64,000 nucleotides of DNA from Durusdinium trenchii (GCA_963970005.1 CAXAMN010025262.1:87250-151249); one strand, 5' to 3'. Positions 1 through 11,849 are shown, counted from the stretch's first letter. A program made the numbers and translations. The notes: generated by a model from the letters alone, not told the origin.

Positions 1-1481
1 TATGGGCCAGGTCCACCTTGATGAAATTAGGGTTGTCCCCCGCCAAATGAACGTCACGGAGGGGTGATTTTGCACCACGATGATATGGGCTTGGCGCAAC
101 ACCATTGCATGGCCAGGATCACGTTTGGCCGGTTGAAGAAAGATCCCACCATTCCTTAACACAGCAGAGCTGGAATGTTACACTTGCAAATGGTTTTTGC
201 CATTGGGACGACATCTATCAAAGACATGCGCCAATCAATCTTGCGTGCTGGGAATCATTGCTTGGGCAAATGTGGCACTTACGCCGAGAGCTGAACCCAC
301 TTTGTAGCCTATAGGCGCTCCGGATAAAGGGCCAATCGCCCTTAGTACCACAAAACTGCATGTAGAACTTTTGGGTGACGTCCCCGCACGTGACCTGCAA
401 GGGGCATGTCAATACCATTTCCCAAACTCCCCAAAGATCCTATTAATGTGGTGTGGTGTTTCAATGGGGAGGGGCACCACAACCTGGAAAGCCTTTCATC
501 GGACCGATTTTGTTTCACATGCCTCCACACCATTCTGACTTAGCTCGTTGAAATCATCGACCACCGCCCGCAACACCGCTTGCATGGTCGCACCGTTGGC
601 TGCGTAATGCTGCGCAGGGATGACTGTCAGAAGCAGTCGCGTTGTGAAGGTATGCCTCGAGTGCGAGGTGCTGGCGCCCAGGAGGGATGGGAAGTATGCG
701 AATCCTTCACTAGTATACGACAAGGTACTGGGTAGATGTGACACACTCCTCTCCCTTCCAACCGATGATAGGCTGGGCAGCTAGAACTAGTACAGGACGA
801 TGGCATTGGCCTCGACCCTCATCACCATGAAGGAAAAATGGAATGGTCAGTTCTGGATCATGAGGGCACACGTCGTCTATCCCCTTGTAGCGCTCCCAAA
901 AATGCCGCAGCATACCCTTGATGGAATCCAAGTGGTTGATCTTGTAGCCTCCAAGTAAAAAGAAACCATCATAAGGATGTTGGAAAGCTGTCCTGAACCA
1001 AGATGACAAGTAGAGGATAGGCCACGCCCGTACTTCTTCTATATGCTTGTAGCGACTTTTTCCACGAACTGGCACCATTAGCGATGAAATTGGTACTGGA
1101 AGGGTCTTTCCTTTCTTGTGGATGTAGCGGAAGATGTTTCTGCTGGCGTTGCAGATCTTCTGGGTATATATTCCGCGCTTTGCCATCTCTGCAACATTAG
1201 GGTCATAGATTCCTTGGATCGCATTCATAGGTTCTCCGAGAAAAAAACTTGCAAATCACATCTACAATTGTATCACATCCCAGGGGCCATACCGTTCAAG
1301 TAGCTTTTGAGTCTTCACTGCCCCTGACATCACATCCTTGGCTGATGCCTCAGCTGTAAAATTCACAATGAGTGGCCACTTTTGGTGATGATTGCGCTGC
1401 AAAATAGAAGAAACCAAAGTACAGTGGACCCACTGGGCGCCCGTCAAAAACCACCCCCTAAATCCAACAGCGCAGGGAAGC
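1..1481 (-). CDS. Dinoflagellate conserved hypothetical gene, cut by window start
   Basis: Several minus-strand blocks appear to be exons of one gene whose 3' part lies beyond the window. From 5' to 3' they are a block ending KLLERYGPWD (about 1380-1262), a long exon about 1243-729 (NAIQGIYDPNVAEMAKRGIY, later IPFFLHGDEGRGQ and QPIIGWKGEECVT), an exon 670-531 (RHTFTTRLLLTVIPAQ), a block about 394-230 (TKGDWPFIRSAYRL, then a Cys-rich RRKCHIC), and a last block 66-2 (NPNFIKVDLAH). Exons two and three are joined by a 58-bp GT-AG intron (728-671) that keeps the frame. The block order and motifs match, from memory, an uncharacterised family that is multicopy in Symbiodiniaceae; its function is unknown to me. 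The splice into the 394 block does not fit phase cleanly, so decay is possible. Confidence 0.6.
671..728 (-). other. 58-bp intron with GT-AG ends
   Basis: On the minus strand the donor reads CCCA|GTACCT and the acceptor GCGCCAG|CACC. Removing 58 bases joins the HGDEGRGQ...ECVTST block to the RHTFTTRLLL block in one frame. This is very short for a dinoflagellate intron. The alternative is a frame-disrupting insertion in a dead copy. Confidence 0.5.
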
Positions 1482-2146
1482 ACAAGCTTGAGTGTCACTC
1501 CCAGGAACACCCTTTGCAAAGTTCTCTACCCAGGAATCTGTGAGCTCGCAGTCGTCATTGTCAGATGATGAGGAGTCACCTAAGCACACTAGGCTTGTTC
1601 AAGGCTAGTGGTGAATTGCAACCGAAACTTGACATACAGGCGGAGCTCTTGGAACTAGAGTGGGTCAAAGGAGGTGAGCAAAGCCAGCCACACACACATC
1701 TTCCGCCAAGTCACCTCTCTCCAACTCATCATTGCGGTGACCTGGCTTGGGCAAAATCAACCCTGGAGTTTGTGTGAGATAGGGGCGGTCAGCGGAGAGA
1801 AGTCCTCTTCAAAATGGTATGGCGACAAAAGATTGATCCCTGTGTGTTCTTTTGGTGGCGTATAAGCTTTCTCATCCATGACATGGTGGGCGTTCTGCAA
1901 GCATGTTTTTCCCCAAGAACTTGTGCGGTTTTACTCAAAAGGCCTCCAAAGATCACCAGCCGCTGCATTTTAGAACTGAAAGTAATGGGTCTTGACTTTG
2001 CAATCGGAAGTTGTTGATCATCGACGGCTGAGCCTCCGGAGCACCCCATAAGAACTATGAAATTGGGTTTCTTTGGCAAGTGTCCATGAAACACAAGCCC
2101 CTGTCCAAAATTCAATCCCATCCAGCAAATAGCAACATAGCCACGG

Positions 2147-4640
2147 CTACTTCTTAGCCTTCCTGGCTGTTGACTTGCTTCCAGCTTTGGCTTCAGCTTT
2201 TGCTGAACCCTTTGCATCAGCCTTGGCTTTGGCCTTCACTTTGCGGCCGCCAGGCTCACTGCCCACCACAGACCCTGGCCCATTGGTCGTTTTGATGGAC
2301 CTCAGCGAGAGGATTAGGACTGGTGAAGAGGGCGCACAGTCGGAAATGCGTGTTCAAATTCGAGCAAATAGCTATAACTCCCTTTGCTGACTAAATGACC
2401 TTGTACGCTGCATCAACGCGCACATGGACACGTCCAACTTCGTGCACGTCACAAAGAGTGCTTGAACACTACTGCGCTTTTTCCTCAAAAACACCACACA
2501 AGAAGCTATATGGAAAAACAGCAGACCTGTAATCTCTTTTGCCATCACTTGTTGACGGGTGAACAAGGCAAGACTCTCATCAATTGAATCTGGGGCTACG
2601 GTAGCTTGGGATAGGTTCTCTGCCAACTTGTCGTAGCACGACTCCATTTGGCCCAGGACATTCTTCACTTGCAAGTGCAGCCTCAGGACAGTGCGACGAT
2701 CTTAGCTCCGCTGTTGTGACCTGGTGCTCATGACTTGCAGACTCATGTCCTAGGGACTGCTTGGAAGCTGCAGTGTTCACATCATTGATTCGGTCCTGCA
2801 AGAGGTCATGGGTTCGTATAGATCTATAAAACTATAAGTATGCACGGCATGCAAAACTTCACGTGGCATCTGTCCAGCTCAGCTTGGACCTTGTCAACTT
2901 TCTTTCCCAAAACTTCCACAAACTGTGGCAACACTTGCAACGGTGTTGTCGTGGCCGTGACTGTTGGGAACGTAAGCCTCAGAAGCGGGTTGAAACACGT
3001 AGGGGTTTGCATATGGAACATGTTGGTTGCTGACTCATTCAAAGAAAAGCTGCCATCTTTTAGGATAGCAGCTTGAAACTCATGACCGATGATGTGTTCC
3101 CCACACCTGCTGGCGTTTTGTTTTTGCCATCGCTTGGATCCGGCAAGACTGCCAAGGCCCCTCCACGAATGTCGGGGATCTCGGAATCCAGCAGGGTCCC
3201 TTCATCATCCTACACAGAAATTGGATCCGGAAAGGGCGTTTGGGGTTTGGGCGGTCTAGTCTAGTCTAGCATGTGTGTCCCTCCCCCACCTGACATATCA
3301 ATGAACCACTTCGCTCTTTTTCTTCGATCTCTGTGTCCATGAGATCGAAAGTATCATCGACTACGATCTGAATTTCTTCCTCACCATGGATTTCGTTCTT
3401 CCGTTTGCGACCATGAGCTTCGGCCCATTGCCAAGCTTTCTGGATCATGGACCTGAGTAGGTCCAAAAACAGGACCAAAAGAATTTGATCTGTACGGTGT
3501 ATACCAACCTAGTACCTGAGGGATTGGCTTAGTGAAGTGCTTCTCTGTCTTCAAATAGTGTTCAGTATACCATCCACCGCCACGTGTTTGAGATTTTTTT
3601 TTCTGGTGAACCTTCTTCAGCTGAACCTCCATGGCTTCGAAGGTCCCGTGCTCCCGCAACATTTGCTTGATTTGTTGGCCTGAGTGGTCAACTTAGCACA
3701 CGTTGACTCCGACGTGTGGGTGGAATAGATTTGACTGACTGTAGGCCAGTCACTACCTTCAGGAGTACCCCATAGCTTCAGCGCTTCCGGCGAGCACTTG
3801 AGCTTCCCATCAGCCTTTGGCGTAAAGTACCTTCTACACCTTGCGGTTGAGAAGTGCATGGAACCAAAAGGGAACTGCCCAGCAAACAAATCTAGTACAC
3901 ACATACGGGCCAGGAAACTTCCAATACATAGGGTCACGTACACCTTGAGGTGCTTCGGGGGCGTTTGATGCAGAGTCATCAAACACGGTGCCCGGCGTTG
4001 GGGCTGGAACCTTGTTGTTCGGGGTGCGCAGGTTGTCCTCATCACTTGGCGCGGGCAATTTTGGAGCCTGAGGTGGAGTGGCGGGGGCCTCGGCCGTATC
4101 CGGTCGAGTGTGTGGCCAACAGGGATCAAGGGAATCTCTTGGTTGGGCATCTGTCCACTCCGGGTCAGGCAAGACAGTGTCAGGCACAGTCTCCACAACC
4201 TCCACAACCTCCGCATTGCCAGCGCAGTACGTTCCACTGCTCTGAGCTGTGCATAACCCGCCTCAAGTTCACGAGCGTGCATTATAGGTTAACATGGTGG
4301 ATCATACAGGTGACACACGTGCGGGCAAAGGGCCAGGAATCGCTGGTTTTTCAGGGATCTCTAGCCCTGCTTGGTTGCTGCCTTTCCGACGGAGATTGGC
4401 CAAGCGAGCCTTCGACTCCTGAGTGAGGCTATTGTGAAGCAAAAGGTACTGCGTGTGTACATGTACACATGATTCTCGCACCATAGTTCGCGCAACCCCG
4501 TAGATAGACAAGGCTCTTCGATCTTGCGTTCAAGTTCACGCTTCCGTGATGAAGGGTCAACACTATTGAAGGAAACCCCTGACATTCCTTCCATAAGTGT
4601 GTTGCTAGAGTGCAGACGGTCCACCATCCTGAAGCTCTGA
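2147..4640 (-). CDS. Multi-exon hypothetical gene with Lys/Ala-rich C-terminus
   Basis: Minus-strand exon blocks run from about 4640 to a stop at 2147-2149. In order: DRLHSSNTLMEGMSGVSF (about 4627-4460), an acidic/proline-rich block (about 4210-3950, donor AAG|GTGTAC), YFTPKADGKLKCSPEALKLW (about 3840-3760), a basic block with GGWYTEHYLKTEKHF (about 3660-3535), QKAWQWAEAHGRKRKNEIHG (about 3440-3310), DDEGTLLDSEIPDIRGG (about 3215-3065), a possible helix FVEVLGKKVDKVQAELDR (about 2960-2860), a helical block (about 2660-2540), and a final exon rich in AKAKADAKG-type repeats. The GGWYTE block resembles a recurring dinoflagellate protein family known to me only as hypothetical. Around 4460 the frame changes within a TGTACATGTACAC run, which may be a frameshift. 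The Lys/Ala tail suggests nucleic-acid or chromatin association, by inference only. Confidence 0.5.
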
Positions 4641-4768
4641 ATCCCAAAATGCTAGCGGATTAACATGCAAGTTGCCATTTTGCGATGCATTGTACTGAAG
4701 AGTGCCACTCATTGTTCAACTGAGCGTTTAAACAGTTAGTTGCAAATATTCCAAAAGTACACTTTTTG

Positions 4769-4829
4769 AATGTGCGCCCGTTTGCGCCTATGTGCGCCGG
4801 TGTGCGCGAAAGTGCGCTCGTTGTGCGGC
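4769..4829. repeat. TGTGCGC motif repeated about every 10 bp
   Basis: Six imperfect copies of a TGTGCGC/TTGCGCC motif follow one another at about 10-bp spacing, between AT-rich stretches upstream of the minus-strand gene that ends at 2147. The period is close to one helical turn. Function is unknown. Confidence 0.5.
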
Positions 4830-4924
4830 CTAGAATTTTTGCCCAAATTTTTCTAAAACCACCCGAAACTCTCAGAAGAGAGCCAAATGGGTGAATTGGT
4901 GCTGTTTTTGCACAATCTCACACT

Positions 4925-5780
4925 CTACTGCCCGTTTTCTGCGCTGGATCTGGCCGCCCCACCAATCTGGTGCTTCATGAGCTCAGACTGCAACATGATA
5001 TCCCCCATGACCTGAGGTTCGCCATCGATGAGTAGCGGAAAGGTGCCGAATACCAATGCGGTTCTGACAAAAAAGATTGGGCATAGCATGTTAACAATGC
5101 AAAGTAGCACGGCGATGATATTCATCGTAGAACTCATGCATCGTCTCATGCCAATCTCCGGGAATCCTAAAGCCCCATGTGCATTCAGTTTGAGCAAGGT
5201 GAACTAGTGTTTTGGTCAAGTTCGGTCCTGACTTTTTTAGATGTCATCAAATAGCGCAGCAATTCCAACATGTTCGCATCTTCCCATGGATCTCCCATGC
5301 TCAGCTGCTGGAACTGCTCCAGCTCTGACAGCACTGGTGATAGCTGCGGCTTGAATCTCAAGTCGCGCCTGCCTTCACCAGCATTGCCAAGGTGCGTCTC
5401 AAGAGCCTCCAGCAGCTTTGAGGCAAAGCCGCGAGGATATGTCCTGAGGAAGTGTGGATTGCAGGGTGGGTATATGAATCGGCTTTCACAAACACAACCA
5501 AAGCTCTGGCTCGCAGATAGCCCCGCAGTTCCAACAAATCGAGGTTTGCCCTTGGAATCCATGTAGCGTCCTAGGCTCGAGATGCGCCCGCTATGTGCGG
5601 GGGGTGCCCCAACGTTCCTTCAAATCGCACCAGGTTTGTAGCCGAGGGTCGTGTGGTTTGGAGGGTGGTTCGCTTTTCCCTCTCTATCTTGGATAGTTTG
5701 CCCAAATCCAAGTGGTTAATCTCGGGCATGTTTGACCAACAAGTTGTTGGCTTCGGGCTCGGATGGCCATGCAGCTGCAT
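4925..5780 (-). CDS. Exon group of an unrecognised gene
   Basis: Three minus-strand blocks look coding. About 5740-5590 is charged (DLGKLSKIEREKRTTLQTTR, then NLVRFEGTLG). About 5562-5230 starts at a possible Met with DSKGKPRFVGTAGLSASQ, then a Cys/aromatic stretch and a helical segment FASKLLEALETHLGNAGEG ending WEDANMLELLRYL. About 5080-4930 reads ALVFGTFPLLIDGEPQVMGD. They may be upstream exons of the gene ending at 2147, since orientation and spacing allow it, or a separate gene. I do not recognise a functional domain. Splice sites were not resolved. Confidence 0.4.
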
Positions 5781-6079
5781 CCAAAAGGATGAAGAATATA
5801 CCTATAGAGTCAGGAATTTTGGTGGACAACAGCGGGAAGTTCAATCACTCGAAAGCCTAACCAGAGCAAGGTGCATAGCACACGTGGTTGGTAAGCCAAT
5901 TGAAACGTCGGTGGTCAGAAAGTAGGGATTGTCGTGGCTGCTCTAGCACCCATAATGAGTGGTTGGCCAGCAATACCAAAATGAGAAGGACCACCCTTAG
6001 TCTTCCAAATTCTTAGAACTCTGGTCAAACATCAACTCATGAGTTCAGGTCAAACATCAACCCCCAAAAACATATCTTT

Positions 6080-6570
6080 TGCATGTTGGGGAGCCGTGAA
6101 ATCATCTGAGTACTCCGGCGAACCCAATCAGAAAAGATATTTCCACATATGTTGATTGCGCTTCGCATGCTGGATCCTCTGGCTGGCAGTCCCCAGCTGC
6201 TGCAATCCGGACCCATGACTGCCAGGGAGTTCACGCTCATGTGGGTGGCCACCCAAAGGGCAAGCCTCGGGCAGGCCAGCAGCTCCGGGATGGTTCAGAC
6301 GATAGCTTCAGCATACAGTGTGGGCAAGGAGCAAAAAACCCGCAGGTGAATTGAAATCCATGGTCTTGGGATTGATGTTGCGGTCATAGCTAGCCACTTT
6401 GTAGCCGTTCTCTGACCTAAAGCTCTTTGGAAGATCGGTTTAGCACTTGGACCAATTGGTTGAATGCCTCCGCCAAAACAGTTCTTGGGCCATCACCATA
6501 CTTGCGACATGGCTTGCTGTCCGCAAAAAAGATCCAACAAATCAAAGGGAAGTTGGTCAACGCCAACAGG
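6080..6570 (-). pseudogene. Degraded DNA-cytosine-methyltransferase-like gene
   Basis: Three minus-strand blocks keep the order of an S-adenosylmethionine methyltransferase fold. About 6560-6500 reads LPFDLLDLFCGQQAMSQ (motif-I-like DLFCG, with GTATGG at its end as a possible donor). About 6412-6310 reads NGYKVASYDRNINPKTMDF (motif-II-like, acidic residue after the second strand). About 6250-6080 reads VMGPDCSSWGLPARGSSMRS (a Pro-Asp-Cys-Ser loop in the place of the catalytic Pro-Cys loop). The pattern agrees with an abundant dinoflagellate family with C5-methyltransferase-like motifs. The blocks are in different frames over short distances, and no later methyltransferase motifs were found nearby, so I call it a remnant. 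Activity is doubtful. Confidence 0.5.
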
Positions 6571-6618
6571 GGCCTCCATCCATCCAAGTAGTAAGACCTC
6601 AGATTTTACAATTTCGAA

Positions 6619-6670
6619 GGTGTCCGAAATTGTGCCTGTATGGCCTATATACCGGCGTTTTTCGGACACC
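6619..6670. repeat. Inverted repeat, 11-bp perfect arms
   Basis: GGTGTCCGAAA at 6619-6629 is the exact reverse complement of TTTCGGACACC at 6660-6670, with a 30-base loop. A second nested palindrome, CAATTTCG...CGAAATTG, overlaps the left arm. It lies just upstream of the methyltransferase-like remnant on the minus strand. Confidence 0.6.
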
Positions 6671-7224
6671 TCCATTTTTGCGCAATTCATTTCACAGTCC
6701 GACAGAAGAGGCCAAGCTATAAGACCCAGACACAGGCGATGAGAACCTGATCGGGAGCGATGTGTGAACCGTGAACCCTGGGAAAAGCTTATGGGGCAAA
6801 ATGCATGGCGGGATAAGCCTGGCGATGCATATTTTGTGAACTTGGAACTTGAACTGATCAATCAACCCCAAACCGCAAAACAGTCAGAATGCAAAACAGG
6901 CCTTGGGTGCTTGCACATGTTGTAGTGTCGCCACGGGGTTCTTCAACAGCGACATCGCGCAAGGAGTTGAGGTGCAGACAAAAACACTGCGGGATGAACG
7001 CATGGCTCGGTCATGGTGTTTTCGGATTGAAACGCTTCAACTGTCATGAGTTCAGAGATCGGCTGCATGGACCTCACCCATCCCCAACCACATGTCCAAC
7101 CAATTCTGGCCAGGCCAACCGCACATCACAGCCCGCAGCGCCCAACCATCCTTTGCAGCAAAAGGCATCGCTCATGCCAGCCTCCCAGGAAGAATATGGG
7201 CAGGGCAAGTGACAGTTGAGGGGC

Positions 7225-7274
7225 TCTAGATTGGAGGGTGGGCAATCTCTCTAGATTGGAGGGCGGGCAATCTC
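7225..7274. repeat. 25-bp tandem duplication
   Basis: Two adjacent 25-bp copies beginning TCTAGATTGGAGGG differ at one base (T/C at unit position 15). No other feature was seen around it. Confidence 0.8.
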
Positions 7275-7659
7275 TCGGCATGCATTGCACTGTTCCACTC
7301 AAAGGGAATTGACTAGCATGATGTAGCAGCCAAAGTGGAATTGAAATTGCATGTTGAAATCACGCGCATTTCTAGCCAGTGAGGCCACCTCCGATTTCGA
7401 GCTTTCGCGGGCATGAGCGTGTACCCACTGCCCACTTTAGATCACTTCACTCATCGATGAAATGTTCAAGCTTGCTTTGCAAGCAACCCCACAACAGGTA
7501 CCCCACACCAAGCTGAGCTTGGTGATCAAAAAGCAGATCACTCGGTAGCTGCATATGCCTGCATGGGCATTGCATCACACAGCCAAAAAAGCTTTCGCAC
7601 ATTACATGCGCATTGATATGTGGCTGCACGTGATTGCATGCATAAATGTGGTTCCCGCC

Positions 7660-10600
7660 TTCTTCGCTAATTGGATGGCATCCTCCCACGACGAACCGCC
7701 CTTGATAGCTTCCGACCTGGCCTTTTTGTATGCGCAAGACTTGCGAGAAAGCAATGCTTTCTTCTGAGCTTTTGCCTCTTCACTTGACATGGCGGGGCCC
7801 GTCACCTCCCCAGAGCCAGCCCGCTTCTGATCGGGCTTGGAAGTGGGCTTGGGGGTGCCCTTGGCAGCCTTGGCTGTGCTGGACTTAGGATTGGGAGTGT
7901 CGGTGTCCATTTCATGGTCACCTTTGTGGGTCTGCCCATTCATGAGGGCTGATGGTTTGCCACCTTTAGGTCGCTTCTTGTTCTCGGTAGCAGTCTCGGG
8001 TTCCCTCTTGCTGGTCTCGCGCTTGGCTTCAGACCTTGTACCCCTGGTACCTGTATGATTCTTCCTTTTTTTGGTTGGCTCACCATCAGCGGGTGGCTTG
8101 GTGGATGGTGACCTCTTCTTCCTGTTGCTTGGCTGAGTCGATCCACAAGCTTCAGGGTCATGGGATTCAGAATCATGTACTGTTTTGGTCCTGTTCACTT
8201 TTGACGCATTTCTCCCACGCCCCTTGCCGCGCCCTTTGCCGCGCCCTCTGCCGCGCCCTTTGCCGCGGCCACGACCCCGACCTCGGGCGGACTTCGGTGC
8301 AGCGCTCAGGTCACCATCGTGATCCTCAGCGTCGACCTGGTCGCCTTTGAACTTGCCTCGCTGCTCGGTTGGTGAGATGGGCTTGGTGCAAGATGCAAGA
8401 ACATCAGATGGTCGGGGGTTGCCCTCCTCCACGGCAGCATCCGCCTAACAAAGGTTGATGATAGTCCGACCCACTAAGTACATGCAAGCAATACACATTC
8501 AAATATCAGTCCACAATCCACACATGAAGTGAACCCCCTACCTTCTTGTGAAGCTCGTTGTAATCCAGGGTCTCTGTTGAAACATGGTCTGGATCAGGTT
8601 CCCCAAGGATGAGGGTTTTCTCACGGCAAAGCTTTTGCTCCTGGTAGAGCTTCTGGTTCTCATCCGCTCCCGCATCCCGAGGAGCGCTGGGGCTCTTCTC
8701 TGCGGCCACAGATGAGGCAAGATGGTCCATCTCTGCAGGGTCGGTCGGCAAAGTGTCAGTTTGGTCAGTACCTAGGGCATTGTGGTACGGAGTAGGATGT
8801 GGTATGGGGTAGGATCCCTTCCCCACTGAAGCCGGTCTTAAAGATGAATCCAAATGCGATTCAAGATGCAGATTGGGGCTGGTGGTTGAGGAACTGGATC
8901 GGGCTTCTTACATCGCAACCGTTTTGCAGGCACTGGAGGTGGAGGCATACTGTCGGACTGACATGGGGTTGCCGGCATCCGCCCCTGGGCCGATGCAACC
9001 TTATCACAATCCTCCTCCATTCCCCTCTTGGGTTCTGGTTGGATGTGTTGGTTTGCAAAATCCAAGGCTTCACCCCAATCATTTTTGGCCGATTGAACAG
9101 CCAAACAAGCCACATCTTGTGGGAAACCCATAGTGGCCATGTCGGCAACCATCCTCTCAGCCAGCTCCCGTTTCTTCTGGTCCGTTTCCTCTTCAGCTTC
9201 AAGTTGGGCTTGCTCCATCATCAAAGCCTCTAAGATTTCCTTTTCCTGCTCAATGGCGTCTAGTGCTGCCAATTCCTCTTCCATGACTTTTAAAGCCATT
9301 AGTTCATCCTCTAATGCTTTCACATTTGGAAGGGTTTCGATTGATTCTGCTACAGGTTCATCCTCCTCGTAGTACTTGGGGGTATCATTGGGTCGAGGGC
9401 ATTCTGTTTGCATGATATCCCTGATGTACCCAGTCATCCCACAGCGCAAGCATTCAAACCCATGGATCTTGGACTTGACGGTGTAGTGTCCTGGTCGAGG
9501 TTCTGCAGGGCCTGGCACAAGGTTCTAGTCGATCCACAACATCCTGCATAGCTAGTGGGCTAGTCGGCTAGTCACAAAAATACCCTTGGACTGTTCGCCT
9601 GCAGGTGGAACGCTGCCAGCAGGCGAAGATGATGTAGGTCCACCGGTTGCTGGCGAGCATGTGGAGCTATATCAATGAAAACATAGCCATGCGGATTAAT
9701 ATGCTGCAACATGGCATGGCATATACAACCTGCCTCCATCAGTGCGCATGTTTCCATCACCAGCTTTCCCGCCGGAGTCCTGGGAAGAGGAACCGTGACA
9801 TGTCATGTGCCATGAATACGCGATTTTAGTGTAGCCTTTTCAAACGTCAGTCCTTTAGTCCTTCAATCTCATTTGGCTCAACAATGACATCATCCTCAGC
9901 CGCCTCACTTTCCCCATCCTCGCCCTCACCCTGAACATCACCACCCTCAGGGTCAGGGTCATCACCAGCCGGAGGTGGCAAAGAATCCCTGCTACCTGAG
10001 AAGGCCGGGCTTCGCGGATCTTGGACATCTTTTGAGATTGAAGGTGAATTAATAGTTGATAGCACGGGGAAACACGATGAGCCTAGTTGCCGCTCGTAGT
10101 TCGCGGGCTGGCCTCTGGATAACTAATCTCAGCAATGTCCATCAACTGCCGGATTGGTACCTCCCTTGGTCTGTGACCGCGCCGGGCCAATCGGGCAAAA
10201 ATGAACACCAAGCGCTTGAGGATCCATGCCTCAAGCTTCACCGCTGAACCTCAGCAGGACAGAGGACTCGCTAACCCTTACTTATACCTCTTGGGGCACC
10301 TGCGCTATACATTAAACAGGGCCCCCACGTGAAGGAAGTGGTTTCCCCCTGCTCCGGGCAAAGTGCAAGAACATCTCCACTGCTTCCACAATAGTAGACA
10401 ATGAAGGGCGAAGACCTCAGAAGCCAACCCCTCACTCATTTTAGCTTTTATAAGCATAGGAATTGCAATGATTTGGGGGGAGTAGCTTGCATCACTGGAC
10501 ACAGGGGACAGATGGAGGCAAGAAACCCAAATGGCGGATTATAGGTGCCAGGATCTCATAGTTGTGAGCAACTTCTGCACGGTTAAGCTCCCTGTTCTTG

Positions 10601-10710
10601 GCGATGTTGGCCAAGTAACCACGGCTCCCCCGGGCGCACAGTGCATCACTTGACTTCCACTCATTGAAAATCTCACCGGCAGATGGAGACGACCTACCCT
10701 CCATCACACC
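7660..10710 (-). CDS. Multi-exon gene: zinc-finger-like, coiled coil, UBA, Gly-Arg repeats
   Basis: Five minus-strand blocks appear to form one gene. About 10710-10500 reads EGRSSPSAGEIFNEWKSSD, then an Arg-rich helix. About 10040-9850 is acidic and proline-rich. About 9505-8860 (acceptor TGCAG) has a C-x2-C...C motif (GFECLRCGMTGYIRD...C), a Glu-rich coiled coil, then a UBA-like three-helix domain (MVADMATMGFPQDVACLAVQ...DWGEALDFANQHI). About 8770-8541 ends at a good donor (AAGAAG|GTAGGG). About 8444-7660 (acceptor TTGTTAG) carries GRGRG repeats, long Lys/Arg/Pro tracts and a C-terminal SRKSCAYKKARSEAIKGG motif. UBA domains bind ubiquitin and Gly-Arg repeats bind nucleic acid in known proteins. 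The combination and the C-terminal motif match dinoflagellate proteins of unknown role. Reading frames within blocks are open. Confidence 0.5.
9053..9160 (-). other. UBA-like domain within the gene at 7.66-10.71 kb
   Basis: The segment has the UBA signature: a hydrophobic helix, the Met-Gly-Phe loop (MATMGFPQD), a second helix with Ala-Leu-type packing (ACLAVQSAKNDW), and a third helix (GEALDFANQHI). It is about 37 residues long, normal for UBA. A coiled coil precedes it. Confidence 0.6.
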
Positions 10711-11200
10711 CCTAAAAGGTCAATCCACTGTGATCCACCTATGGTTTGGGCCAAAAAGTCTGCTGGCTTGAAAGTCGCAGCTGGTCCATGCTGCTTTCGT
10801 CCATTGCAACTCTTGAATGGCAGGTGGAACTGAATTGGATGAGGGTGTCTTCATGCGTGCACCTGCACATACACCCACCCATCCAGCCTCCTGCGGGCAA
10901 TTCCCACAGCTGAGGGCCGGGTTTGGTTGAGAAACAGCTATGCGGCTGTGTGATCTAGGGGTAAGGGATGCGAGGGTGATGATTGAGGGGAATGCCAGCA
11001 CAACGCTCGAAGCATCAAAGAATGCTCGAGATCTCAAAAACTATATCAAAACCTTGATTGAGCACTTATTACTGCTCGTTGGAGGTCCTAGGAACAATCA
11101 GACCAACTAACTAGCCAAACCCTCATCAACTCATCATGAAATCGCATTATAGATCATACAAGTCAATATAGTATAGCATGCATGGCATATATAGTCACCC

Positions 11201-11364
11201 TCACGCCGGATGACCGAAACCGTGGACCTCCTCGAACTCTGCCGATGACAAGAGGCCCGTGACGTCGCGGTCGGACGTGTTTGGCTCCTCCGCCGCCCAA
11301 AGGACTTGCCGGAAGAGCCGGTCATCGCCGGTCTCAGGAACATCTGGATGATACACCTGGTCAG
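11201..11364 (-). CDS. Candidate terminal exon of an unrecognised gene
   Basis: After a minus-strand acceptor (CTGACCAG|GTG) an open frame reads VYHPDVPETGDDRLFRQVL and continues about 30 residues to a stop at 11201. The composition is charged and non-repetitive, unlike neighbouring non-coding DNA. No upstream exon could be assigned with confidence. Confidence 0.35.
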
Positions 11365-11607
11365 AGTCTCTCACCGCCCGCGGAGCATGTGGAACACAAC
11401 ACCTTGAAGTTTTTGGTTTTGACCATCTGCTTTTACCTACATGAGGAGGATGAAGGACATGTTGAAGGACATGTGCAAAAAACTTCTTCAACTGAACGTA
11501 ATTGGGGATGATTCTTCCTAAAGACGGAACCTTTCAAGTCCTTGAAGCTCCGAAAAACCAACCTCCCTCCAACCACTTGCTCCTTTCAACCACCTCACCC
11601 ACCCCCT

Positions 11608-11790
11608 TCACGTGATCCACACGTCGCGCGCACACGGAACGGCCTTGGCCAAGCGTCGCAAGGCTCGGTGCACCGCTGGGCCATCGGCCTCGGGCGTGAG
11701 CCCTAAGACCTGACGATCGTGCTGGGCGCAGGTAGCCGTAGCAAGCGGCGGACAGGGTTGGGACGCGAAGAAGATCCATTGGTCAAAGCT
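11608..11790 (-). CDS. Possible exon, weakly J-domain-like start
   Basis: A GC-rich minus-strand frame contains RQVLGLTPEADGPAVHRALR, which resembles the first two helices of a DnaJ domain. No HPD tripeptide follows before the stop, so function is not assigned. It may be a fragment or a chance open frame. Confidence 0.2.
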   Translation of the reverse strand, partial: SFDQWIFFASQPCPPLATATCAQHDRQVLGLTPEADGPAVHRALRRLAKAVPCARDVWIT

Positions 11791-11849
11791 TTTTGGAACA
11801 AACAAAAGCTGACAAACTCACATGAACCCTCTATTTGGGGGGCACCCTG

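Noticed and set aside
11608..11805. DnaJ domain
   Set aside because: Only a short resemblance to helices I-II; the diagnostic HPD is absent.
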